Origin: Vitellaria paradoxa
Taxonomy: Eukaryota > Streptophyta > Magnoliopsida > Ericales > Sapotaceae
Direction: 5' to 3'
Assembly (NCBI GenBank): GCA_019916065.1
Contig: CM034240.1
Span: 16,787,894-16,851,893, forward strand
DNA: 64,000 nt
In this document: positions 1-10,598 of the stretch, piece by piece
Position numbering within the stretch: the first letter of the stretch is position 1
How the letters are laid out: each line of letters begins with the position of its first letter
Notes under the pieces: generated by a model
The model's input: the letters and a program-made list of their open reading frames with translations, nothing else
Databases searched by the model: none
Told to the model about the DNA's origin: nothing
Translations under genes and position numbers: made by a program

Positions 1-1929
1 TAGTTTGGAATAGCCATAACTCTCTTTAATATTTTATTTAATTAAAGTAACCCATTAAAATAACTTTTCTAATGTTATTGCGCGCCTTATATTTCCTATC
101 TCAAATTTTGACTATAGGATTATTATATAGACTAAGTGGAAGACTATTGGAATTAATTAATTATTAATTCTTATAATTAGTTACCTAATTAAAGTGATCC
201 ATACAAGAGTCCAAATTTGATAAAAAATTATTTAGAAAGTTATTGTTGGTAAAGGATTGTGAGTTAATTTCTTAACCATAATCTACTTTGATGGACGGTA
301 AAAATTAAATGACTAATTAGAAAATTGAGTCCTCTCTCTCCTTATAAATAGTGAATTAATTTCATCATTTTATACAAATTAAAATTGCAATACATTAAGA
401 TTTATAAGACAAGAGAAAGAGACCCTAGTTTCGAAAAGGATTTTATTTTGTTGAAAGAAAAGATTTAAGAATAATAATTTTAAAGTAACTTTCGCATTCA
501 GATTTTTATAACAATGGTTCAAGATATTATATAAGTAAATAAAATATGTGAATACCATGAAAATCAAAATCATAAATATTTAACTAAATATTATGCTTAT
601 ATTTAATTATAAACTTACATTGCCAGCATTCGTTCATTGGAACTGCATCGGTACATATTATTGTGCTGCGTTTAGAATTGTGCCTGTAAATAAATAAATA
701 AATATATATATATATATATATATTGCAAGGTATCGTTTGAAAGAGCTGTGGAAAACGAAGCGGGCGAAGCGGCTGAGTTGCTACCACGCATTCGTTCATT
801 GGAGCTGCAACACTATGAAAGGGCAGTAAACAATGGCATGCTCTAGGGACTTTTAGGTCTTTTAAGTTTTCATCTTTAGCTTGCATTAATTTGTCAAAAC
901 GAATGAATTGATCCCGCACGTGTATGATAATTAAATAAAAAGAAAGTAGAATAAATTTTTGTATGGGTTGCAGATTTGAAATTAGTTATTAGACAAAATT
1001 AATTCTTAATTTAAATTCTTAATCAGTATAGTTTGGGAGATATATATATATATATATCAATATTTCATATAACTCGAACACATGTAAAAGAAAATAAGAA
1101 TAAAAATAAGAATAAGAATATTTCAAAATTTTTATTGTAATTTATTTATAATTTATCTAAATTCGCTTGAGGTTCCACAAAGTACCATAAATCCTGATAA
1201 ATTTACACTATACATGAATTTCGAAATTATAATTTATATATATCATTTTAAGATAATTTGTGGAGTTAACAAACGGAATAATGAGAAAGCAGTCCTACGC
1301 AGGGGGATTTTGTATTTATCTTGTTTAATGAATTACTAATACACTCTTTAATAGATAACAAAATTAAATTTTTAAAATGAATGATCAGATGAAATTTATT
1401 TCAATTGAATGGGAAAAATTACATTTTGGGGTTCCAAAGTTAAAAAAAAAAAAAAAATTTCAGGGCCACCCATACTATACAAGGCCTATGTACATACAAG
1501 AACTAGTTATTTCGCCTGAAAACAGTTGAGCGCAAAGTATAAGGTCTACGTACATACTGTTAAAAATATCCTAATATATATATATTTCACTAATATTTAA
1601 TTGTCTTAAGTCATAGAAGATTTGTATTTAGAAAACTTATAAAGTTATAATCCTATTAAAATTAAGTTTTTTATTCCCTCTATAAATATAAGATTTCGTT
1701 GTATAATATAGATCATCAACATTAATAAATAATTCATTTTCTCTTCTTTTACTCTAACGCATACAACAACTAATAATTTCTCCTTAAAACTAATAAAAGA
1801 AGAAGAAGAACAAGCCTTTCTACGGCCGAGGCAACAATGATACCGTCAAAGAAATCTTGTTACGGAGATCTACGCAGCATCTGAGAATTGAATTCACATC
1901 ATTGGGCATAACAAAAAAAAAAAAAAAAA
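1..1929. other. AT-rich intergenic DNA, no gene recognised
   Basis: No reading frame here looks like a known protein. The stretch holds TA microsatellites near 702-722 and 1038-1058, an A-run near 1442-1457, and a 21-bp direct repeat at 627-647 and 789-809 (one mismatch). It also contains a 33-bp stub matching the end of the neighbouring ankyrin gene (listed separately). The part just below 1930 is probably the 3' UTR and terminator region of that minus-strand gene; no polyadenylation site can be fixed from sequence alone. Confidence 0.6.
1507..1539 (-). repeat. 33-bp copy of the ankyrin gene's last codons
   Basis: On the minus strand this reads YFALNCFQ-A-K-stop, against YFALNCFQ-G-K-stop at the true end of the ankyrin-TM gene (1930-1962). 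The two stretches are 32/33 identical. Similarity stops abruptly on both sides, so this is a small duplicated stub and not a second gene copy. It may come from filler DNA at a repaired break or from an eroded tandem duplicate. Confidence 0.75.
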
Positions 1930-4342
1930 TTATTTCCCCTGAAAACAGTTGAGCGCAAAGTAACCTGCGAATATGAGGAGTATTAAAGGCAGCGCATAGA
2001 CCCACACCAAGCAGAAGCTTGAAATCTTGATGACTGGCGATCCCTTGATAGCTACCCAGAATTTTGGTACCACGGTCGCCACCGTCAAAGCGTAGCTGAG
2101 AAAAAATGTAATCAGGACAAATAACAAAAGCACCCTGACACCATATGGCTTTCCCATAGTTCTTGACCACGACGAAACCATTAACCCAACTACGCTCACC
2201 GTAAATGTGACCGTCATGAAGGTAATATTGTGGAAATCAGTGGGCAGTCTACCAGGATGCAATGCCACTTCTCCAACAGAAAGCACTTTTACTGATCTAT
2301 TTTCGCAATCTAAATTCTTGTCGAAGTTGCAGATATTTGTGTAGATCGCAGTTGCAAGGACTCCCCAGATGACATCCAACACAGAAAAGTGTGAGCAGCA
2401 CGTGTCTTCTTCTTCTTCTTCTTCTTCTTCTTCGTGCGTGTTTGGATTAACAGCTTCCACTGGTTCTACAACACTACAGGTTGTGGCTCCGTGGAGGAGG
2501 AGTCTAATAGCCCTATCGTTCTCTTGGTGTTCAGGACCAGAGAGGAGTTGTGCGGCCCTTAATCCCTGACCGTTCATGGATGCGATTCGCACGAGAGGAC
2601 AATGTTTAGGATTTTCCTTAACCAACCACTTCACAATCTGCATCACAATAGCTTGATGGATGAAAATAATAATTAAATTAATTACTAATATATCATTAAT
2701 TTTTTTTTTTAAAAAACTTTTTATTATATTCTATTTTGTTTCTTTTTATACAATATGAAACTACTTAAAATTTTTGTATGTATGACTTAAATTGTATTTT
2801 AGAATTATTTAAGTAGTATATTAAACTTGATATATATATATATATATAGATATATATTTATAACAACCACCATGCATGAGCTCACAAGCATCAATGAATT
2901 AACTACTAATACGCTTGCCTTTCTGTGCAATCATTTATTTATTTATTTATATTTATCTCTTACCAAATATGTATCACTCTTGCGATTTGAAATTTATTTG
3001 TATTTTACTATTTTTAATTCTTGCTTTTACTATAGTTAATTATAAGTTCATTATCAGATTTGGTTAGGGATATCAAATATACCCGTATCGGTGGGTACCC
3101 GCTTCACCTGCCCCGTTCGGGGAAGGTATGAGGATGTTAATAGTGGGGACGAGGACGGGTATGGAGATTTAAAATATTACCCGCACGGGTATGGGGACAG
3201 GAACGGGTACGGTAGTCGCCACTCCGCTCCGTACCTGTTTAAATATTTTTTTGTTAATTTTGTTGGCGTGGTGACTCCTTTAAAAGTCCTACATCGGTTT
3301 CTCACTAAGAAGTGAAGGTATTGTGAGGTTATAAATAAAGACCACTTCATCTCTGGTTAAGTGCATCAGTCAAAGTCAAATATTATATATATATTTTAAA
3401 TTTTTATTTAATATATATATGTAATATATTTTTTTATTTAATATATATAATATTTATAATAATTTTAAATATTTATTTTATATATATAATATATAATTTG
3501 TAATAATTAATATACTTGGCGGGTAAATAGAGACGGAGATGAAGAATTCATTATTTTGTAGGGACAGGTATGAGAAAAAATTTTTTCCCCGAAATGGGAA
3601 TGGGGACCGGAATAGATAAGGGTATTGCTAAACGGAGACGTGGACGGAAAAGGTCATACTCACCTCATATCCGTCCCGTTGACATCTCTAGATTTGGTAT
3701 GGTATGTACTGATACTTATTGCACAGAAAGGGAAATATTGGTGAATTTATTATTTTAGACTAATAAGATTCATTAAAAAAAAATGCTTTTAATTATAAGA
3801 CTACTATAGTTACCAACCTGAACCTGTTTTAGTTGAACAGCATGGTGCAAAACATTGTATCCCGCAGAATCCTTCTTGTGAAGGAGGTGGTCCAGGTTGG
3901 ACTCGAGGATCTCGCCCAACAATACTCCGAAAGCGTTAACCTGATGGTGTTTGGTTGCGAGGTGAAGAACCGTCTCACCGAGGGAAGTTACATCCGCGAC
4001 CGACTCAGGACGTGAACCGAGTATTGCGACTATTATATCTACATTCCCTTTTATCGTAGCAACGTGGAGAGGAGTTCTTTGATGGCCGTCTTTCAGAGCA
4101 CACAGATGGGCATCAGCTTTAACCAGTTCCGACACAATCCCCAAATTCTCATTTTCACAGGCGATGTGGATTCCATTCTGGCCGTGTTGGTTCGTCGACC
4201 AAACAATACCTGGAAAACTAGCGATGGCGTCGCGTACGACGGTGAGGTTGTCCTCCTGACAAGCCTGAAGGAAGTGACCGCAATTGTAACGCTTTCCCAG
4301 TTCCATCTGATTTTGATCGATCTCCGGCCAAGTGTGGAACAA
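1930..4342 (-). CDS. Ankyrin-repeat transmembrane protein (BDA1/ITN1-like), two exons
   Basis: Predicted 410-aa membrane protein. Exon 1 is 4342-3818 and exon 2 is 2637-1930. The donor after LKQVQ (gttggt) and the acceptor gatgcag join in phase 0 to give LKQVQ-IVKWL, the usual intron position in this family. Ankyrin repeats fill roughly residues 20-200 (GQNGIHIACENEN, RTPLHVATIKGN, GETVLHLATKHH, GYNVLHHAVQ). A run of nine Glu at about 244-252 comes from a TTC microsatellite. Four hydrophobic segments follow, at about 259-275, 313-330, 342-365 and 375-405. Known relatives such as Arabidopsis BDA1 and ITN1 act in defence or salt/ABA signalling at membranes. The segment matching the PGG domain is divergent and lacks the Pro-Gly-Gly signature. 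The intron carries a hAT-like MITE. The start is the first in-frame ATG. Family call is firm; specific function is unknown. Confidence 0.88.
2405..2433. repeat. TTC microsatellite inside the coding exon
   Basis: About nine TTC units on the plus strand encode GAG/GAA glutamates on the minus strand, in the linker between the ankyrin repeats and the membrane segments. Changes in unit number would keep the frame, so the length is probably polymorphic. Confidence 0.9.
3065..3690. mobile_element. hAT-like MITE in the ankyrin gene intron, perfect 8-bp TSD
   Basis: A 626-bp element starts TAGGGATATCAA and ends TTGACATCTCTA, so the ends are imperfect inverted repeats. It is flanked on both sides by gatttggt (3057-3064 and 3691-3698). 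The ends are GC-rich with repeated GGGGACGGG-like words, and the centre is AT-rich. The 8-bp TSD and the terminal sequence fit non-autonomous hAT elements. No transposase is encoded. Related copies lie at 7474, 11305, 11890 and 51290. Confidence 0.9.
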
Positions 4343-4542
4343 TAATTATCAATTTATCAATCTGGCTTTCAAGAATTAATTATTAATGGAGTGTTTTATT
4401 AAAGAAGACGAGTTGAAATAGAAAAATGTCATCATCTGTCAAGGTCTGATGGGAAAATGCAACGAAAATGTAAAGCCGAGTAAAATTGTATAGAAAATGT
4501 CCTCTTTCTGCGAAGGTCTGATAACGAAAGTGCAACGAAATG
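4343..4542. promoter_or_regulatory. Upstream region of minus-strand ankyrin gene with 72-bp tandem duplication
   Basis: A 72-bp unit beginning TAGAAAA-TGTC is duplicated in tandem at 4419-4490 and 4491-4542 (second copy partial). Both copies share AAGGTCTGAT and GCAACGAAA. It lies within 200 bp upstream of the predicted start. A related word, tatagaaaatgtcatct, recurs at about 5520. I cannot identify a TATA box or transcription start with confidence. Confidence 0.5.
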
Positions 4543-4544
4543 AA

Positions 4545-4678
4545 GGGTGGGTTTGATACATTATATGAAAAACTATGAAATTTTTTAAAAATTATTTATT
4601 TTTTATTTTACCATACGATTTATAAATTCTTAATTTATTTCACTTTATCTCATTTTTTTATCATTCTAAATACTCTCG
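4545..4678. mobile_element. Small MITE-like repeat
   Basis: It begins GGGTGGGTTTGATA and ends with a Y-rich TTATCTCATTTTTTTATC block and TCTAAATACTCTC. The same layout recurs near 19855, 21196, 60362 and 61372, which supports a dispersed short non-autonomous element. Confidence 0.5.
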
Positions 4679-5680
4679 AAGTGTGCGTGCATGCATTCTT
4701 TACAATTAATTAAGAGACATTTATTTATTTTCTTTTATTAGTCAAGCTATTCACATTAATTTACGTATTCCTTGACTCTTTTTTGAGATTTTGAAATTAA
4801 CGAGTAGATAAGCCCTTCACTAACTTGAGAAAACTCAAACTAATAATTAAGGAACAATATGATGATTTATATATATACTAATAATAACATATGCCTACAG
4901 CACTCTGAACAAAATTAGTATTAAGTTTTTATAGTTGAAACTTCAGACAAAAAATTCAGATCGAAAAAATTATAATAATTTATGAGTTTTAATTTTTTTC
5001 TAAAATTTTAGGCCTTAACGGTTATTATATGTGTTTTGGTCTTTCTTTCTCCAATTAATTTTTGATAAATACCATAATAGAAAATACAAATTATAATACT
5101 TTAAATTAGAAAGTTCAATTTCTTAAAAATTATAATTGAGCGGAATTTAAGTTGACAGTTTTGATTTACATATGATTTTCACACTTGAAATGTAATAAAA
5201 TTTAAAATACCCAATCTGTTTTGTAAGATATACAGTAGTTGGTGTACTAAAATAAGAATTGAGTAGAAAATTAAAAATACAAAAAAATTCCAATCGTTAA
5301 ATGAAAAAAAAAATAATTCTCAATTGTTGTTTCTTAATTTGTGAGATGGATATTTTAAAAAATCATCCTATTTTATTATATAGATGTATAATAAATTATA
5401 CTTGAAACACAATTGCATTATCACCTCATTTTATTTCTTTTTTCTTATTGAAAAATTGAAGGTATGTGAGAAAGCATTGATATTACCTTTAAAAAAAAAA
5501 ATGGGAGAAACCATTGATGATATAGAAAATGTCATCTAAAAATAAAAGTCCCCGGGAAAGTGGAATGAAATTCAGTGGCAAGTGCGTCTTTAATTTCTAT
5601 ATAAAGTCTCCAAGAAAGTGGAACGAAATTCAGTGGCAAGTGCATCTTTAATTTCTATATTTTCTACGCGTTATAATATT
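4679..5680. other. Intergenic spacer with a 58-bp tandem duplication
   Basis: No gene is recognised. Near its right end (about 5544-5662) a 58-bp unit containing GAAATTCAGTGGCAAGTGC and CTTTAATTTCTATA is repeated twice with few mismatches. The rest is AT-rich. Confidence 0.55.
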
Positions 5681-6017
5681 GGGGTGTTTGGCAACTCAAA
5701 AATTAGTAAAAAATTACCAAAAATTGATTTTTGTGTGTTTGACAAAATCACAAATTTTGCTACTTTTTTACTTTGCTACAGTAAAAAGTACCACTCCATC
5801 ATTACATCTTTTTTGATTTGCGACAGTAAAAAATATACCAAACACTCAAAAGTTACAACTTTTTTGTTTTGCTGCAATAAAAAATTTATCAAACACCCAA
5901 AAGTTACTAAAAAAATACTAAAAATTTCACTTGATTCAACCAAATACATAAAAAAGTACCAAAAAAAAATTAAAAAACTACCAAAACTTAAGTTTTTTTT
6001 AACTTCCAAACACCCTC
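5681..6017. mobile_element. MITE with GGGTGTTTGG terminal inverted repeats
   Basis: A 337-bp element runs from ggggtgtttggcaact to aacttccaaacaccctc, whose complement is gagggtgtttggaagtt. The interior is made of repeated CAAAAATTACTAAAAA-like words and has no coding capacity. I do not see a clear target-site duplication. Confidence 0.65.
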
Positions 6018-7473
6018 AATACCAACTACCCAAGCGAACAATTTTGGGTAAATTGCACAAATTTTGCTTAAATATTTGAATAATTATATATATGTCAATT
6101 TAAAATTTAAAATTTAAAATTTACACTTACTTCTTTATTTATTTTGACAAATTATTAACATAGACCCCTACTGATTGCCAAGCCGTCAGTTTTCAATGGC
6201 AGTGGTGGCGTCAGCTAGGGGGAGCAAATTTTCTGACTTTATTACCATTGTAATCTCATGCGTAATGAAGTCTCAATATACAAAAGGAAAAAGGCGAGGT
6301 AAGGTCTGTTGTTTGTTCTCCCATGGCCTCAGACACAATATCCAAGCTCCATCTACGGGAATGGAGCAGCTTTAACATGTTAGTTTCTTCGTTCCTCCCC
6401 TTTCGACGGTGACAGACCGAAAAAGAATTTCAATAGTCTTGTGGAATCCACCAAAATTGATTTTAAACGTATATATTTCACATAAGGTTTCTCAAGAGAT
6501 TTGTGAAGAAGAAAATATAGAAGAAAAGAAAGGTAAAGCAAAACGAAAACGAAAACGAAACCACTCCCTCAGAGGTTTGAACGAAGTAGCATTTGCTTTT
6601 TGTTTACCAAAATAACCATTGAAATGTTCAGAAGTTTAATATTGTTCTTTCTGTTGGTGTCCGATTATAATAAATAATTTTGTGTTACTTCGTGAACTAC
6701 GAATGCGTATAACATGTTTGATAAAATGTCAAAATCAATTTATGTTAATTTTTTGTATTTGGTTTGTCACCAATTAGAGTGGATATTAATGTGATTCATG
6801 CGTAAACAATTTTCCACCTAGATTGGGATTTGCCTTTGGATTAATTATCATAACTGTTTCTGTTTGTTATTTGATGAGATGTGAGTGCGTATAAAATGTT
6901 TGATAAAATGCTAAAGTCAATTTGTTTTAATTTCGTGTGCTTTGTTTGGTAACAGACATTGTAGATGTGGGAAAAAGGTTACTGTTGGAATATCCAAATC
7001 AAGTGGACTGCTCCGGGAAGCTTCATTTTCAATGTATTCAAAGGGAATGTAATTTTTTTACTCGGTGCCTTGCTCCACCTATGAATGAAGTGAAAATGGG
7101 CAATCCTTTGACTGAAGGAAACGTATCTTTGTCTTTTGATGTCAATGATTGATGAATTTAGAGGCTAATATTATTACAAGAATTCAAAATTTAAAAGTTA
7201 ACCAAGGAACTCAAAGGCTAATTCTATTGTCTAGTGTGATTGCGAACTAGATGGTGTTTATGGTCTTGATTGTATGAGTGCTAATGAAATTTATCTTCGC
7301 CAAATTGTTTGAGATGTATAATTTGGACCTTAGTCAATGTGAATACTCAATTCTTCAATGCCACACCCCCCCCCCCCAAAAAAATTCTGATCGTCATCAT
7401 ATGCAAGCAATTCAATCTCAAGAGGCTCCTATTATATACTATTAACTAGTTTTTAAATTGAGTAGTAATAAAT
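6018..7473. other. Intergenic spacer with an ~80-bp direct repeat
   Basis: No protein is recognised. Two related stretches about 190 bp apart (around 6698 and 6888) share GCGTATAA-ATGTTTGATAAAATG and a following CAATTT-T-TTAAT block. A C-run followed by an A-run lies near 7367-7385. The open frame at 6937-7152 has no recognisable similarity and is not called as a gene. Confidence 0.45.
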
Positions 7474-7815
7474 GTAGGAATGTCAACAGGACGGATATGA
7501 CTTTTTCTGTTCACGTTTAGTAATACTCTTTTCCGTATGTGTCTTTGTCCTCATTTTGGGAATAAAAATTTTTCTCACGTCCATCTCCACTTAGTAACGG
7601 ATTCCCTGTACCCATTCTTATTTACTCTCTAAGTAAATTATATATTATATATATAATGAATATTAAAAATTATTATAAATATTATATTTATTAGATGAAA
7701 ATATATTATATATATATATATCAAAAAATATTAAAAATATATCTAAATTAATAAATAAATATTTAAACTGGAATAGAAGTGAGGTGGAGACTGTCAATAC
7801 CTGTCTCTATCCCCA
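7474..7815 (-). mobile_element. Truncated hAT-like MITE copy
   Basis: It starts TAGGAATGTCAACAGGACGG, matching the end of the 3065-3690 element in reverse orientation. A Y-rich block of GTCTTTGTCCTCATTTTGGG type and a TA-rich centre follow. The other terminus is eroded, so the right boundary is approximate. Confidence 0.65.
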
Positions 7816-9396
7816 AACACTTCCAATTGTATTTTTATTATATTTTTTTTCAAGCAAACACTCCTAATTGGAAAGTCACGCCACCAGATGCCAAATGATA
7901 AAGTTTCCTTTTCCCTCGTGATCGAACACAGGACTTTGGAAATGAAAATTGGAAGCCACCCCGACTTGACGCGTCATGAAATTTGGCCGTGTCCCATCGA
8001 CAATGGAAGTCCATGCCACGCGCAAATGACTTTGACTAAATATTTAATTAATGGTGGAATAATTGTTGATCATAGTTATCTCTCTTTAAATTGTATTTTT
8101 TAATTATTGTAAAATAATAATAATTCCGTTTAGAGCTTTTAATTGTACCAAAAAAATATAAAAAAATTATAATTTTGCGTTTCTTTATACGACCTACGAA
8201 TTATAATTTTTTTAATTTTTTTTTTTTAATTCTAAACACGATCAATAATATGCGTATCACAGATAATAATTAATGGATCGGTTAAGTATTTCATAAAAAT
8301 TAAAAAAATCAAAGGTAAAGATCAAAAAGCTAACTAGACGAGTAATAGTCCAAAGTCAACAACGCGGAGGAGTTGGTGGGGCGATTTTTAAAGCTAATAA
8401 AAACTAACGAGCGGGTTGGAATGTTGAGTTGTGTTGTAAATCTTCACGAAAAAATAAATAAATAAATTGACGAGTTTAATTTTAAGGTTGACGGTCTCTT
8501 TATTATTATAATTAAATATTAAAAATATCATTATTATTATTATTATGCAAAATATTAAAGATATCAGTGCCGTTTGAAAATTTAAGTTTTAGTAATTTTT
8601 GAGTATTTTTTATCAAGTTATAATTTTTGATATATTTAATAAAGTAAATAGTAATTTTTAACAACTTTTTTGTCATTTTTAAATATTTAGTAAAATTTTT
8701 ATAACTTCTGATAATTTTTAATAATTTTTAATAACTTTTGAGCTGACAAGTTATTTTAACTTAATAGAAAAGTGACAAAAATTAGTGGTTTGCTAAACAC
8801 TTAGAAAGCAAAAGTTGATAATTTTTTTTGTTAAAAATTATACCTCTAAACACTCTCATCACTACCATGTAGAAGTACCCGTTAGAGTACTGATGAAAAA
8901 AAAAAAAACTCTACAATCATACAATAAATTTTTTTACTTCAAATTACGTGAATCTTTATAAACTTCTATAAATTTATATATATCTTCAAATCCAACAAAT
9001 TTTTATAAATTTCAATAATATTTTTATAAATTTTAATAGCATTTCTACAAATTTCAATAATATTTTTATAAATTTAAAAAAATTCTAATAGAAAAATTAA
9101 AAAACTTTTGTCAAAATTTATTTGAACAGACGAAAATCAATTTGAACGAAATTATTTTTTTCATAAATTTGTAGCTTGTGGTTTATATTCTAAATGTTAG
9201 AAAATAATCTAAATTATATTTTATCTAAACTTTTGTAACTCCCAACAAGATTACTATGAAAAAAAATAATAGTTAATTATTTTATTTTAAGTGGGCTTGG
9301 ATATGTGCTTGAGAACAAATAAAACAAAATATTTTTTTTCCCTATTTTCTGTTACAAGGCTGATAGGGAAGCCATGCTGGACCAAGTGGTGGAGGT
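7816..9396. other. Intergenic spacer with a MITE at 8572-8865
   Basis: No gene is seen. A MITE-like repeat occupies about 8572-8865, from CCGTTTGAAAATTTAAGTTT to CCTCTAAACACTCTC, with many TAATTTTTAATAA words. It is the same family as 9397-9675. Two W-box cores (TTGAC) sit near 7967 and 8032; no function is inferred from them. Confidence 0.5.
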
Positions 9397-9735
9397 AGGT
9401 GGCGTTTGGTAATCTAAATTTTAGTAATTTTTAATTTTTTTATCAAAAGTTATTAATTATAATTTTTAATATATTTAACCAAATAAGTAATAAATTTTTA
9501 ATAATTTTTTATAATTTTTAAGTGTTTCGTAAAATTTTTAATAATTTTTAATAACCATTGAGTTGACAAAATGTCAAAATTGAACATAAAAATAACAAAA
9601 ATTAATAATTTATCAAATACTCGAAAAAACAAAAATTGACAACTTTTTTTTTTAAACCAAAAATAGTGCCTCTAAACCGGGAGGGTTTTGACCCCGAGAG
9701 GGACTTTGTGCCTCTAAACCGGGAGAAGGATTTGT
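9397..9735. mobile_element. MITE plus three copies of a TGCCTCTAAACCG word
   Basis: From GGCGTTTGGTAATCTAAATT to about 9675 the sequence matches the 8572-8865 repeat. It is followed by three near-identical words TGCCTCTAAACCG within 65 bp. These are copies of the element terminus and suggest slippage or serial end duplication. The block lies about 260 bp upstream of the plus-strand ankyrin gene. Confidence 0.6.
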
Positions 9736-9996
9736 GCCTCTAAACCGTCTCTTTAATTTGTTAAAAATTATTGGAAATTTTTAAAATTTTCTTAAAATCT
9801 TTAAAACCATTCATTTTTAATTTTACTATATAAATTATAAATACATAAATTATTTTAAATTATTTTATTTTATCTCATTTTTTACGACTTAAAAAAATCT
9901 CAAATGTTGACTTTTACCTTTGTTCTTGAGACGCGTGGCAAACAATTCAACCGGCAAAGTCTTTCCTTAGTTATTAAGTCTCTGAACTCTTTGACG

Positions 9997-10560
9997 ATGG
10001 AGGGAGAGAGATCAGAAATGGGTGGTGTTGCTGTTCCTGATTGCTTCGACGATGATCATCAGATTCATCTGCAACGGCTTTCCGAGGAGCATCAACATCG
10101 ACATCGCATCTATGCTATAGATCTGCTTGGAGACCTCCCACCACTTCCGACATTTCTGCCTCCTATTCGTAAGGAGGAGAAGTTATTGTTCTCGGGCAAT
10201 GAATTGCACCGAGCTGTTGAGAATGGGGATTTGAATTCCGTGGACGAGTTGGTTGCTAATAGAAGAGAGCTCTGTTTTCAGAAAGATGGGAACGGGAGAA
10301 CACCTCTCCATGTTGCTGTGCAGAAAGGACGAATCGATGTTATAAACTCGCTCTTGCATTGTCCTGAGTCTGTGAAAGAGGTGACCAATGTCACAGGGGA
10401 GACGTGTCTTCACACGGCGGTCATTCATAACAGGACCAAGGTTGTTCAGTGCTTGTTGAATTGGATTGGAGAGAGACCCAAATTCCTCCATTTACTTAAT
10501 TTGGGGGATTCCGAAGGAAATACCGCTCTCCACCTCTCTGCATCAAGAAAACAACTCCAG

Positions 10561-10598
<38 letters not shown>

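Noticed and set aside
584..919. 111-codon minus-strand open frame
   Set aside because: Its length is driven by a TA microsatellite (YIYIYIY) and a 21-bp direct repeat; no domain or codon signature.
7367..7385. Run of C followed by A, similar to 54678-54698
   Set aside because: Both are homopolymer junctions that can arise by slippage; two cases are not enough for a motif.
9904..9996. Upstream in-frame ATG of the plus-strand ankyrin gene
   Set aside because: The extra 31 residues have no family-like features; MEGERSEM at 9997 is preferred, though the longer form cannot be excluded.
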